DNA of 42,496 nucleotides from Candidatus Sumerlaeota bacterium (GTDB taxonomy: Bacteria; UBP6; UBA1177). How positions within the stretch are numbered: the first letter of the stretch is position 1; every line of letters begins with the position of its first letter. The notes beneath the pieces were generated by a model that saw only the letters and a list, made by a program, of their open reading frames with translations, did not search any database and was not told the DNA's origin. Below, in pieces: positions 16,370-24,125 of the stretch. The translations under genes and the position numbers were made by a program. The DNA is taken from assembly GCA_007132725.1 (NCBI GenBank), contig SLOD01000101.1, forward strand, positions 1 through 42,496, given 5' to 3'.

Positions 16370-16687
16370 TTGAGTTCTGTTTTAGTACCGGACAGTAAAG
16401 TTAAAACAAAAAAACATCTGCGGAAAGAATTTAAAAGACCTTCGATGTATAAAGTCATTATGCTTAACGACAACTATACAACTATGGAGTTTGTAGTAGA
16501 CATTTTGAAAAATATCTTTCAAAAAACTGCTGCACAAGCAAATAAAATTATGTTGAACATACATCATAACGGGAGTGGTATCGCAGGGGTTTACACTTAT
16601 GATATCGCACATACCAAAGTGAAACAGGTTCACGATAAAGCCGAAAAAAGCGGTTTCCCTCTTAAATGTATCCTTGAAAAGGAGTAA
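16370..16687 (+). CDS. clpS: ATP-dependent Clp protease adaptor ClpS
   Basis: The 105-aa protein matches ClpS: a flexible basic N-terminal tail, then YKVIMLNDNYTTMEFVVDIL (the conserved LNDDxTPMEFV motif, here NDNYTTMEF), the LNIHHNGSGIAGVYTYDIA strand-helix and a C-terminal KSGFPLKCILEKE. ClpS binds bulky N-terminal residues (Phe, Leu, Trp, Tyr) of N-degron substrates and hands them to ClpA. The expected hydrophobic-pocket Met (TTMEF) and the helix histidines (NIHHNG) are visible. The start is TTG, with a strong GAGGAGG upstream. clpA follows after 3 nt, which is the usual order. Confidence 0.93.
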   Translation: MSSVLVPDSKVKTKKHLRKEFKRPSMYKVIMLNDNYTTMEFVVDILKNIFQKTAAQANKIMLNIHHNGSGIAGVYTYDIAHTKVKQVHDKAEKSGFPLKCILEKE

Positions 16688-16690
16688 CCA

Positions 16691-18943
16691 ATGCAACTTG
16701 AAAAAAGACTTAACAGCATCATAATTTCCGCTTTTTATGAAGCAAAACAGGAAAAGCATGAATATATCACACCTGAACATATTTTTTACAGTGCTCTTTT
16801 TAATACAGATACTGTTGAACTTCTTGAAGACCTCGGTGCCGATATTGAGTTTATGAAAAATGAGATTAAAAATTATTTAAGTGAAAACATCCCGAAAATT
16901 GAAAAAGAAGAGGTTATACAGTCAGAAGGTTTTCAAAAACTTCTTAACATGGCTGCGACAAAAGCTGCCAGTTCTAACAGAAGTGTTGTTGAACTTGCTG
17001 ATGTTTTAGTTGCAATATACGACACCCCCGAGTCTTTTGCTTCTTTTGTAATGAAAAATGAAGGAATCGAAAGGTATGATCTTCTTGCAGTGGTTTCCCA
17101 TGGGAACTATGAAAAAGATATCCCCCTTTCAGAACAGGAAGAAGATACAGGGTACGGAGATGAAGTTCCGGAGCAGAAAAGAAAAAGCCTTTCACCAGAG
17201 AAATATCTGAAAACTTTTACTGTAGATCTTACAGAGCTTGCAAAAAAAGGTGCACTTGATCCAGTCATCGGAAGAGAAGACATCCTTGAAAGGACCATTC
17301 AGGTGCTTTTAAGAAGAAACAAAAACAACCCGATACATATTGGAGAGCCCGGTGTCGGAAAAACTGTGATAACTTATGGTCTTGCACAAATGATCGTTTC
17401 AGGAAATGTTCCCCCTAAACTGCTTGACCATACCATCCTGAGCCTTGATATGGGGCTTCTGCTTGCAGGAACAAAATATCGTGGAGATTTTGAAGATCGC
17501 ATGAAAAAAATTCTTAAAGCTTTTGAGAAAATAGAAAAGCTTATTGTTTTTATAGATGAAATTCACTCTCTTGTTGGAGCAGGGAGTGCAGGTAATTCAA
17601 ATATAGATGCATCAACCATGCTCAGGCCTCTTTTAACGGAAGGAAAAATTAAATGCATAGGAGCCACAACTTACGAGGAATACAGAAAATATTTTGAAAA
17701 AGATTCGGCACTTTCAAGAAGATTTCAGAAAATAGATGTTCCGGAACCTGATATTGCTGAAACAATTGAGATCCTTAAAGGATTGTCCTTCAAGTATGAA
17801 GATTTCCACAAAGTAAAATATATTGAAGAATCTTTTCAAGCTGCTGCCGAACTTTCTTCAAGATATATAAATGACAGATTCCTCCCTGATAAAGCAATCG
17901 ACATTATTGATGAAGCCGGGGCGGCAAATGCGATGTCCAAAAAACCAAAAAGAACCATTACTCCCTCACACATTGAAAAAACCATTGCTATTGCAACAGG
18001 GAGAAAGGACAAGGCTGTAAAAGTAAATAGATTTAAAATGCTTAAGAATCTTGAAAAATCTATTTCAAAAAGACTTTTCGGTCAAAAGCAAGCTGTTGAA
18101 GCAGTTTCAAAAGCAGTCAAAAAAAGTTACGCCGGATTCAGACCGGTACAGAAACCTGTAGCTTCATTTCTGTTTGCCGGTCCGACAGGTGTAGGTAAAA
18201 CAGAACTTGCCAGAGTACTTGCTGATGAACTGGGACTTCCTCTCCACCGTTTTGATATGAGCGAATACCAGGAAAAACATTCAGTGGCAAAACTTATCGG
18301 ATCTCCTCCGGGATATGTAGGTTACGAAGACGGAGGATTATTGACAGAAGCTATAAAAAAACAGCCGGCGTCCGTTCTTCTTCTTGATGAAATAGAAAAA
18401 GCTCATTCAGACATTTATAATTCTCTGCTTCAAATAATGGACTATGCCGTTCTGACAGACAATACTGGAAGAAAAGCCGATTTTAAAAATGTAATTATTA
18501 TTATGACATCAAATGCCGGTGCCCGATTTCTTGGAAAATCAAAGGCCGGATTTGGAGAAAGAAGATACGATATTCCGGTTCTTAAAGAAGCTGTCGAAAA
18601 AACTTTTGCTCCTGAATTCAGGAACAGACTGGATACTGTGGTTTACTTTTCATCTCTTACACAGGAAGTTGTAGAAGATGTTGTAAGAAAAAACATTGCT
18701 GAGCTTGCCGAAAGACTCGAATCAAAAAAAATAACCCTTGATGTTTCTAAAGAAGCTGTTAGGTTTTTAGCAGCAAAAAGTTATTCAAAAGAGTTCGGAG
18801 CAAGAGAAACAGCAAGAACAGTTGAAGAAGCTCTGGAAGCCTTGCTCCTTGAAGAAATACTTTTCGGCTCTCTGAAAAAAGGAGGCGCCGCCGCTGTAGG
18901 ATTTTCTAAAGGAGCTTTGGTCCTTAAAAAACTAGAGCCATAA
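16691..18943 (+). CDS. clpA: ATP-dependent Clp protease ATP-binding subunit ClpA
   Basis: The 750-aa AAA+ unfoldase has an N-terminal Clp repeat domain (about 1-150, ClpS docking), Walker A1 GEPGVGKT (about 218-225) with IVFIDEIHSLVGAG, and Walker A2 GPTGVGKT (about 496-503) with LLLDEIEKAH. There is no ClpB/ClpC-type coiled-coil middle domain, which with its place next to clpS marks it as ClpA. The ClpP-contacting loop in the second AAA domain, IGL/IGF in most species, appears here as AGFG (about 617-620). Length is the usual size (E. coli 758). clpP is not in this window. The first Walker A is preceded by NPIHIGEPGVG, a small departure from the common NPLLVGE. Confidence 0.95.
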   Translation: MQLEKRLNSIIISAFYEAKQEKHEYITPEHIFYSALFNTDTVELLEDLGADIEFMKNEIKNYLSENIPKIEKEEVIQSEGFQKLLNMAATKAASSNRSVVELADVLVAIYDTPESFASFVMKNEGIERYDLLAVVSHGNYEKDIPLSEQEEDTGYGDEVPEQKRKSLSPEKYLKTFTVDLTELAKKGALDPVIGREDILERTIQVLLRRNKNNPIHIGEPGVGKTVITYGLAQMIVSGNVPPKLLDHTILSLDMGLLLAGTKYRGDFEDRMKKILKAFEKIEKLIVFIDEIHSLVGAGSAGNSNIDASTMLRPLLTEGKIKCIGATTYEEYRKYFEKDSALSRRFQKIDVPEPDIAETIEILKGLSFKYEDFHKVKYIEESFQAAAELSSRYINDRFLPDKAIDIIDEAGAANAMSKKPKRTITPSHIEKTIAIATGRKDKAVKVNRFKMLKNLEKSISKRLFGQKQAVEAVSKAVKKSYAGFRPVQKPVASFLFAGPTGVGKTELARVLADELGLPLHRFDMSEYQEKHSVAKLIGSPPGYVGYEDGGLLTEAIKKQPASVLLLDEIEKAHSDIYNSLLQIMDYAVLTDNTGRKADFKNVIIIMTSNAGARFLGKSKAGFGERRYDIPVLKEAVEKTFAPEFRNRLDTVVYFSSLTQEVVEDVVRKNIAELAERLESKKITLDVSKEAVRFLAAKSYSKEFGARETARTVEEALEALLLEEILFGSLKKGGAAAVGFSKGALVLKKLEP

Positions 18944-18944
18944 A

Positions 18945-19643
18945 ATGATCGCTGTTCTACCGAAACATAAATATCTTTTTCCGCCTGTTGAGTCGGCTGA
19001 TCCCGATGGATTACTTGCAATTGGCGGGGATTTGACTCCTGAAAGAATTTTAACGGCTTATCGTCACGGTATATTTCCGTGGTACTGTGAAAATTCTGAA
19101 ATAGACTGGCTTGGCAATAAAATACTCTGGTGGTCACCCGATCCCAGATTTGTCCTCTATCCCTCAAAGATCCACATATCTAAAAGTATGAAAAGAATTC
19201 TTCAACAGAAAAGATTCAACATAACAATAAACAAAGCTTTTCCTGCAGTAATAAGCCGTTGCCGTCATGAAGTAAGGGTAAGACAGGAAGGAACATGGAT
19301 AACGGAAAATATGGAAAAAGCCTACAATGAACTTCACAAACTTGGATATGCCATAAGTGTTGAAGCATGGACAGAAAATACTCTTGCAGGCGGTCTTTAC
19401 GGTATCCTCATGGGGAAAGCTTTCTTTGGAGAAAGTATGTTCGCTCTTTTCACCAATGCCTCCAAAGCGGCATTTATTACATTTGTAAAAGTGCTTGAAA
19501 AAGCAGGGTGTCCTCTTATAGACTGTCAAGTTGAAACAGAGCATCTGAAAACTCTCGGAGCTGAGCTTATTCCCAGAAAAAAATTTATAAAAACCATATC
19601 AAAAGCAGTTAAAATGCCCTCTATAGATTTCAATAAAATTTAA
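18945..19643 (+). CDS. aat: Leucyl/phenylalanyl-tRNA-protein transferase
   Basis: The 232-aa enzyme transfers Leu or Phe from tRNA to N-terminal Lys/Arg of proteins, creating the primary N-degron read by ClpS. Diagnostic stretches are GLLAIGGDLTPERILTAYRHGIFPWY, WWSPDPRFVL, EGTWITENMEKAY, LAGGLYGILMGKAFFGESMF and LIDCQVETEHLKTLGAELIPR. The active-site Glu/Gln region around DCQ is intact. The ATG sits one base after the clpA stop, so the three genes form a single N-degron operon, and the gene for one of its aminoacyl donors (tRNA-Phe) is directly upstream of clpS on the other strand. No bpt homologue is present here. Confidence 0.95.
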   Translation: MIAVLPKHKYLFPPVESADPDGLLAIGGDLTPERILTAYRHGIFPWYCENSEIDWLGNKILWWSPDPRFVLYPSKIHISKSMKRILQQKRFNITINKAFPAVISRCRHEVRVRQEGTWITENMEKAYNELHKLGYAISVEAWTENTLAGGLYGILMGKAFFGESMFALFTNASKAAFITFVKVLEKAGCPLIDCQVETEHLKTLGAELIPRKKFIKTISKAVKMPSIDFNKI

Positions 19644-19664
19644 AACACTAACTTTCCGGCAGAT

Positions 19665-19693
19665 TTGACAATACCATTTTAAAAGCTTAGTAT
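19665..19693 (+). promoter_or_regulatory. Predicted promoter of the LRR lipoprotein gene
   Basis: Perfect TTGACA (19665-19670), 17-bp spacer, TAGTAT (19688-19693). The -35 and following bases (TTGACAATACC) are identical to the promoter at 42237, upstream of another lipoprotein gene. Confidence 0.6.
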
Positions 19694-19726
19694 TAATAGT
19701 CAGATTTATTTAACAGGGAGATGGCC

Positions 19727-20695
19727 ATGATCTTAAAAAGGTTTTTAATTGTAATTTGTTCGATTTTGATCGTTCTTTCTTTTGCCGGTTGTAAAAAATG
19801 GTGGCAAAGCTCTGAAGCTGTTACCGAAGCTGAATCAAAACAGGATGTTGATTGTTCAATTTTCACACCCCCATGGAAAGATGAGTACTGGGAAAGTTGG
19901 GGAAAAGCAAATCCGGATCAGTTTGAAGACTGGTATGTTGAAATAATCCCTATAATGTCAAAAGTTACAGAGGATGACATAAGAGCATGCAGCCATCTTG
20001 ATAATTTCTTTCTCGGGTTTTCTAACATCACAACCCTCGAACCTTTTAAAAACATGAAACATTTAAGGAAGCTGGACCTTAGATTTTCTCCTGAAATAAA
20101 AGATCTCTCTCCATTAAAGGACCTTGTAAACTTAGAGTTTTTGAGTATATGGCGCACCGGAGTAACAGATCTTGCTCCCATATCGAAACTGCCTGCATTG
20201 CAAAAACTGGATGCAAAAATGACCGGCATATCAGACATCTCTATGCTCAAAACACTTGAGTCTCTTGAGTACCTTGATCTGCTTCAAACAAAAGTTACAG
20301 ATATTTCTGTCTTAAAAGAGATTGATACCATAAAAGAAATTGTTCTTTGTGATACAAAGATAAATGACATATCCGCAATATACCCGAAAGCAGAACAAAT
20401 GACATATATAGATCTTTGCAAAACACCTTTTACCGACTTTGAAGCATTGAGAAAATTTAAGAACCTTGAAAGGCTGAAACTGTGGGGATTGCCTATAAAA
20501 GATGCATCTCTTTTTTCAGAAATGAAAAACTTGTGGGAGCTTGATCTGTGGAAAACGGAAATTTCCGATCTCAGCCCCCTGTTCAATTTAAAAAATTTGA
20601 AAAGGCTGGTTATCGTTGACCTTGATGTTGATGAACAACAACTTGATATTCTAAGAAAAAACAATCCCGGAATTGAAATTGTAGAACAGCACTGA
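19727..20695 (+). CDS. Leucine-rich-repeat lipoprotein
   Basis: GGGAG directly abuts the track start, so the second ATG at 19727 (six bases after GGGAG) is the better start; the product is 322 aa. It has a lipoprotein signal peptide ending SFAGC and then a tryptophan-rich segment (FTPPWKDEYWESWGK). About eight repeats of roughly 22 residues follow, each with LxxLxLxxT/NxIxDISxL (for example LEYLDLLQTKVTDISVLKEI, LWELDLWKTEISDLSPLFNL). This is the bacterial LRR_4 / internalin-like solenoid, a protein-binding surface. Membrane anchoring and solenoid suggest a role in envelope interactions, but the partner is unknown. Monocistronic, with its own promoter. Confidence 0.85.
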   Translation: MILKRFLIVICSILIVLSFAGCKKWWQSSEAVTEAESKQDVDCSIFTPPWKDEYWESWGKANPDQFEDWYVEIIPIMSKVTEDDIRACSHLDNFFLGFSNITTLEPFKNMKHLRKLDLRFSPEIKDLSPLKDLVNLEFLSIWRTGVTDLAPISKLPALQKLDAKMTGISDISMLKTLESLEYLDLLQTKVTDISVLKEIDTIKEIVLCDTKINDISAIYPKAEQMTYIDLCKTPFTDFEALRKFKNLERLKLWGLPIKDASLFSEMKNLWELDLWKTEISDLSPLFNLKNLKRLVIVDLDVDEQQLDILRKNNPGIEIVEQH

Positions 20696-20703
20696 GAAAT
20701 TTT

Positions 20704-20790
20704 TCAGCAAATAGATCTGCCTACACAGTACTGGCAAGTATCACTACTTTGTTCTGAAGTTTTTGTTCCTTTTGTAATTTGAGGTTTCAT
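20704..20790 (-). CDS. 28-residue cysteine-rich micro-ORF, candidate orphan RiPP precursor
   Basis: On the minus strand AGGAGGAGTG precedes ATG at 20790; the frame ends with TGA at 20704-20706. It is too short for the track. The peptide opens MKPQITKGTKTSEQ and ends SDTCQYCVGRSIC, with three cysteines, one at the very C-terminus. It has no hydrophobic segment, so it is neither a small membrane protein nor a signal peptide. The strong Shine-Dalgarno, a promoter-like pair upstream, and a leader-like N-terminus with a Cys-rich end support a modified peptide or a small metal/redox peptide. It lies about 7.3 kb from the radical SAM operon and is convergent with the LRR gene. No modifying enzyme lies beside it, so it could be acted on in trans. 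Without homologues it may also be chance. Confidence 0.5.
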   Translation of the reverse strand: MKPQITKGTKTSEQSSDTCQYCVGRSIC

Positions 20791-20825
20791 CACTCCTCCT
20801 GTAAAAAAACAATTGTAACATTAAC

Positions 20826-20853
20826 ATTTTACCAGCTATTAAAATAATTACAA
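20826..20853 (-). promoter_or_regulatory. Predicted promoter of the 28-residue micro-ORF
   Basis: Minus strand TTGTAA (20853-20848), 16-bp spacer, TAAAAT (20831-20826), about 35 bp before the ATG. Moderate match in an AT-rich gap. Confidence 0.4.
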
Positions 20854-20862
20854 GCTTATTTG

Positions 20863-20891
20863 TTTGTTTTTACGATCAAACTTCTTATAAT
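20863..20891 (+). promoter_or_regulatory. Possible promoter of the ThyX-like gene
   Basis: A consensus TATAAT at 20886-20891 lies 32 bp before the ATG. The -35 at 17-bp spacing is only TTTGTT (20863-20868), so the call rests mainly on the -10. Confidence 0.35.
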
Positions 20892-20923
20892 CTTAACAGA
20901 TTTTTACCATTAAGGAGAAAGAG

Positions 20924-22405
20924 ATGAATGTCGTACTTGCAGGCTACAATATTGATGCCGATATTATTGAAGAACTCAAAAAAAAGGCCGGCTGGGAAAA
21001 AGATAATGTTACCCCTGAAACTTTAAGTGCGGCATATGCCCGTATCTCAAGAGACCCTTCTGACATAGGCGAAATCAGAAAAAAAGCACAAAAAGAGACA
21101 GACAAAGCCAGAAAATCGAACGAAACCATTATTTTCGGACTCGGTCATGCAAGCGTTGCCGAACATGCTGTGTTCAACTTTGACATTACCGGTATCTCAA
21201 GACTTGCTGTTGAAGAAATACAAAAATACAGACTTGCATCTTTTACCGAAAAATCTCAACGGTATATTACCCTTGATGGAGATTTCATAATTCCTTCAGA
21301 AATCAGGAACTCTCCTGTGGAAAATGACTTTAAAAACCTGATAGAATTCCAAAACATAGTATATTTAAAGCTTTATGATGGTTTAAAAAAATACTTTTTT
21401 GCAAAATTTTCTGAAAAAATCAAAACAAAAGGGGGGAAAACTGTTGTTGAAGGATGGGCAAAAGAGGATGCAAGATATGTGGTATCTCTTGCTACCCACT
21501 CTCAGTTTGGGATGACAGCAAACGCAAGGACACTCGAACATATGCTTCGCCGCTTCAGAGCTTCAAAGATATCTGAAATAAGAGAACTCGCTGAAAAAAT
21601 ATACATGGAAGTACACGCCCTTTCCCCTTCTGTGATCAAATATACCGAACCTTCCGTTTACGATACTCACAGAGAGGTTCTCGTAGGCAGTAAAATTAAA
21701 AATTACGGAGACAAAATTATTAAGCCCGAATGGGACCAAGTGGATACAAAACTTCGCCAACACACAAAAAACCCTGATACAGTACTTTGTGCATCAATAC
21801 TTTACACTCATAATGAAGGGGATTTTGAAAGCTGCATAAAATCTGCAAATAATCTCACAAAAAAAATGAAGAAAGATCTTATAAAATCATCCCTCAAGAA
21901 TCGTGAGTGCTGGGACAGAGTCGAAAGAGCTTTTGAAATGGTGGAATATGTTTATGAACTTGTTGTAAGTGCTTCAAATTACGCTCAGTTAAAAAGACAC
22001 AGAATGAGCACTCAAATCGTACAGGATTACGATATTTCTTTAAAATATACTGTCCCTCCCTCAATAATTGAAACTGGACAGACACCAATTTTTTCAGAAG
22101 TTATGAAAAGAACCGAGCATGTTTATGATACTCTGAAAAAAACCTATCCATCTTGTAAAAACTATGCTCTTACCAATGCCCACAGAAGAAAAGTTCTTTT
22201 GAAACTTAACGCCAGAGAACTTTATCATTTTATCAGTCTCAGAGATGACGAACATGCCCAGTGGGACATTCGGGAAACTGCAAGATCAATGAAAAAGCTT
22301 TCTGAAGAAGCAGCTCCTTTGACATCAATGATGCTTAGCGGAAAAAGTGATTTCAGCTCCTGCCGTGATAAAATTTTCGGTATGAACATCGATACTGCAA
22401 CATAG
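20924..22405 (+). CDS. thyX: Double-domain ThyX-like flavin-dependent thymidylate synthase family protein
   Basis: At 493 aa it is twice the usual ThyX length (about 220-250) and appears to hold two Thy1 modules. The first has GHASVAEHAVFNFDITGISR and KYRLASFTEKSQRYI, the position of the signature RHRxxSxxxxSxR, with Arg-His replaced by Lys-Tyr. The second has LKRHRMSTQIVQDYDISLKY, which keeps RHR but not the serine spacing, and the end LNARELYHFISLRDDEHAQWDIRE matches the usual ThyX C-terminus. Canonical ThyX makes dTMP from dUMP with FAD, NADPH and methylene-tetrahydrofolate. Long ThyX-like proteins are known in some bacteria (for example chlamydiae), so this may be a functional fused form with split sites, or a divergent enzyme. 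No ThyA is in the window. Start ATG follows AAGGAGAAAGAG. Confidence 0.78.
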   Translation: MNVVLAGYNIDADIIEELKKKAGWEKDNVTPETLSAAYARISRDPSDIGEIRKKAQKETDKARKSNETIIFGLGHASVAEHAVFNFDITGISRLAVEEIQKYRLASFTEKSQRYITLDGDFIIPSEIRNSPVENDFKNLIEFQNIVYLKLYDGLKKYFFAKFSEKIKTKGGKTVVEGWAKEDARYVVSLATHSQFGMTANARTLEHMLRRFRASKISEIRELAEKIYMEVHALSPSVIKYTEPSVYDTHREVLVGSKIKNYGDKIIKPEWDQVDTKLRQHTKNPDTVLCASILYTHNEGDFESCIKSANNLTKKMKKDLIKSSLKNRECWDRVERAFEMVEYVYELVVSASNYAQLKRHRMSTQIVQDYDISLKYTVPPSIIETGQTPIFSEVMKRTEHVYDTLKKTYPSCKNYALTNAHRRKVLLKLNARELYHFISLRDDEHAQWDIRETARSMKKLSEEAAPLTSMMLSGKSDFSSCRDKIFGMNIDTAT

Positions 22406-22406
22406 A

Positions 22407-24005
22407 TCAACTATATTTCAAAGCAAGCTCTACAAGTCGTTCCCCTATTTTATCAACAGGGACAACTATCTTGTCGGTGCTTGAAAAAAAATTACCCCAT
22501 GTGTTGACATTTTTGAGACCTTTGCTGTGAAATTTTTTGAGATATTTTTCATCTTTTTCTTCAAAATATAAAATGTCCTGTTCCGTGAAAGGAAAAACTA
22601 TATCCATTCCCGCACTCTCTCCAAGATACTTTTTCAAAACAAGAATTTTAGAGTTAATGTCTTTATTTGAAACATGACTGCTTTTTGCTTCAAATATATG
22701 GATATAGCCGTTTTTAAATATGACAAGAGTATCAATTTCAATAAGAGAGTTCGCTTTGCCGTCAAGCTTAACATTTTGGTGAACAGATGATATGGTCTCT
22801 TTGAGCAACGGGTTGTCCATAATAGCTTTGTAAACTGCAAAACTGACTATTTTTTCAAAGACTATTGAGATCTGAGACCTTGTATCAAGCCGGCTTTCTT
22901 TTTGAAGATCTTTTACATATTTCTGTTTGAAGCGATCGAACTGTTCTTCCGGAAAATCAATATTGCGGACATCCGAAACCGAGTTTACCTTTTCAGCTAC
23001 CTTTTCAAACAGAATCTCAAGGAAAATAGAAATATCTTTCTTTAAAGCTGTTGTTTCAGACACTAAAGACAATTTTGAAGTTTTATAAAATATAGTACTG
23101 ATCATTGAGCTTTTATATTTTTTGTACTGTCTCCCAAGACCATTGCGGAAACTGTAAGAAAATGACGGGTTACTGAACTCTTTTTTTGACACCATTTCAT
23201 TAAAAAACTGTATCAGACTATCTCTTATATCCTCTCTTGTAGAAACTATCTCTTTTTTAAGGTGAGGCATAACACCGAATATTCTCTGGATGAATTTATC
23301 AACCTGTTCTTTGACATATGATTCAATTAAAAAATCCCGCAGTTCTTTTTTGAGATCTACAAGCAACTTTATATTTTCATAAGAAGAAAAAAAAGCCCTT
23401 AATATCATTGAAGAACAGAGATTGTCATAAAGCTCTTCATATTGACCTGAAGTATCTTTGAAATAATCTGTCCTGTCATCAAATACAGGAACCGTATCTG
23501 CTACAGTTGCACCATAAACAGACAATCTGTCATTAAGATGCCAGTCTATAGAAAACCTGCTTTTATATTGAGAAAAAGCCATCTTATTCATACAAACCCT
23601 GTTGATGATCCGGGTATCGGTGTCAAAATATATGAGGAAATAATCTATTTCCCTTTTTTCAGCAAGATTTTTCAGATAGTTCGCCAAAACTATTCTGTGT
23701 ATTCCTTTGCCTGAAGATGCGTCACAGTAAAGTTCTCTTACAGGAAACCTGTCCAGTATAGCATGAATATGTCTTTTCACTGTTTCAACAAGAACACTTA
23801 GTGAGATATCTTCAGAGATAAAAACATTTGTATAGGAAACACCTCCCCCTTCCTTTTTCTGAATTATCATTGGAATATTTTCATACCAACCGTTTTCTGC
23901 CCCCATAGGTGTAGTAATAAATAAAATATGGTCGGCTCCCGCTTCCTGAAGAACTGCCGTTTGAACAACTGTCTGCCTTGCCACAAAACTCACAAGAAGC
24001 TTCAT
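22407..24005 (-). CDS. CARF-domain protein with C-terminal PD-(D/E)xK nuclease (Card1/DUF1887-like)
   Basis: The 532-aa protein opens with a Rossmann-like strand-helix-strand (KLLVSFVARQTVVQTAVLQE, ADHILFITTP). Residues 94-101 (CDASSGKG) then sit where CARF domains have their ligand-binding loop. A helical middle of about 200 residues follows. The C-terminus has the restriction-like core EIDTLVIFKNGYIHIFEAKSS with Asp425, Glu439 and Lys441. This order matches Card1/Can2-type proteins (DUF1887), which are nucleases switched on by cyclic oligoadenylate made by type III CRISPR systems. The middle insertion makes it longer than Card1 (about 380 aa). No cas gene or repeat array is visible in this window, so it would have to act in trans or with another signal. 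Start ATG follows GGAGG. It ends one base from the ThyX stop (convergent). Confidence 0.62.
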   Translation of the reverse strand: MKLLVSFVARQTVVQTAVLQEAGADHILFITTPMGAENGWYENIPMIIQKKEGGGVSYTNVFISEDISLSVLVETVKRHIHAILDRFPVRELYCDASSGKGIHRIVLANYLKNLAEKREIDYFLIYFDTDTRIINRVCMNKMAFSQYKSRFSIDWHLNDRLSVYGATVADTVPVFDDRTDYFKDTSGQYEELYDNLCSSMILRAFFSSYENIKLLVDLKKELRDFLIESYVKEQVDKFIQRIFGVMPHLKKEIVSTREDIRDSLIQFFNEMVSKKEFSNPSFSYSFRNGLGRQYKKYKSSMISTIFYKTSKLSLVSETTALKKDISIFLEILFEKVAEKVNSVSDVRNIDFPEEQFDRFKQKYVKDLQKESRLDTRSQISIVFEKIVSFAVYKAIMDNPLLKETISSVHQNVKLDGKANSLIEIDTLVIFKNGYIHIFEAKSSHVSNKDINSKILVLKKYLGESAGMDIVFPFTEQDILYFEEKDEKYLKKFHSKGLKNVNTWGNFFSSTDKIVVPVDKIGERLVELALKYS

Positions 24006-24066
24006 CTCTTTCCTCCGTTAACTACTCTGAAATGATAATATCCTGTGAATAAAAGGCAAAATATCC

Positions 24067-24095
24067 TTGAAAATAGAGTAAATTTTTTATAGAAT
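24067..24095 (+). promoter_or_regulatory. Predicted promoter of the chemoreceptor gene
   Basis: TTGAAA (24067-24072), 17-bp spacer, TAGAAT (24090-24095), 30 bp before the ATG at 24126. Confidence 0.5.
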
Positions 24096-24125
24096 CATTC
24101 AGTTGAACTATACGTGGAGAAGTTT

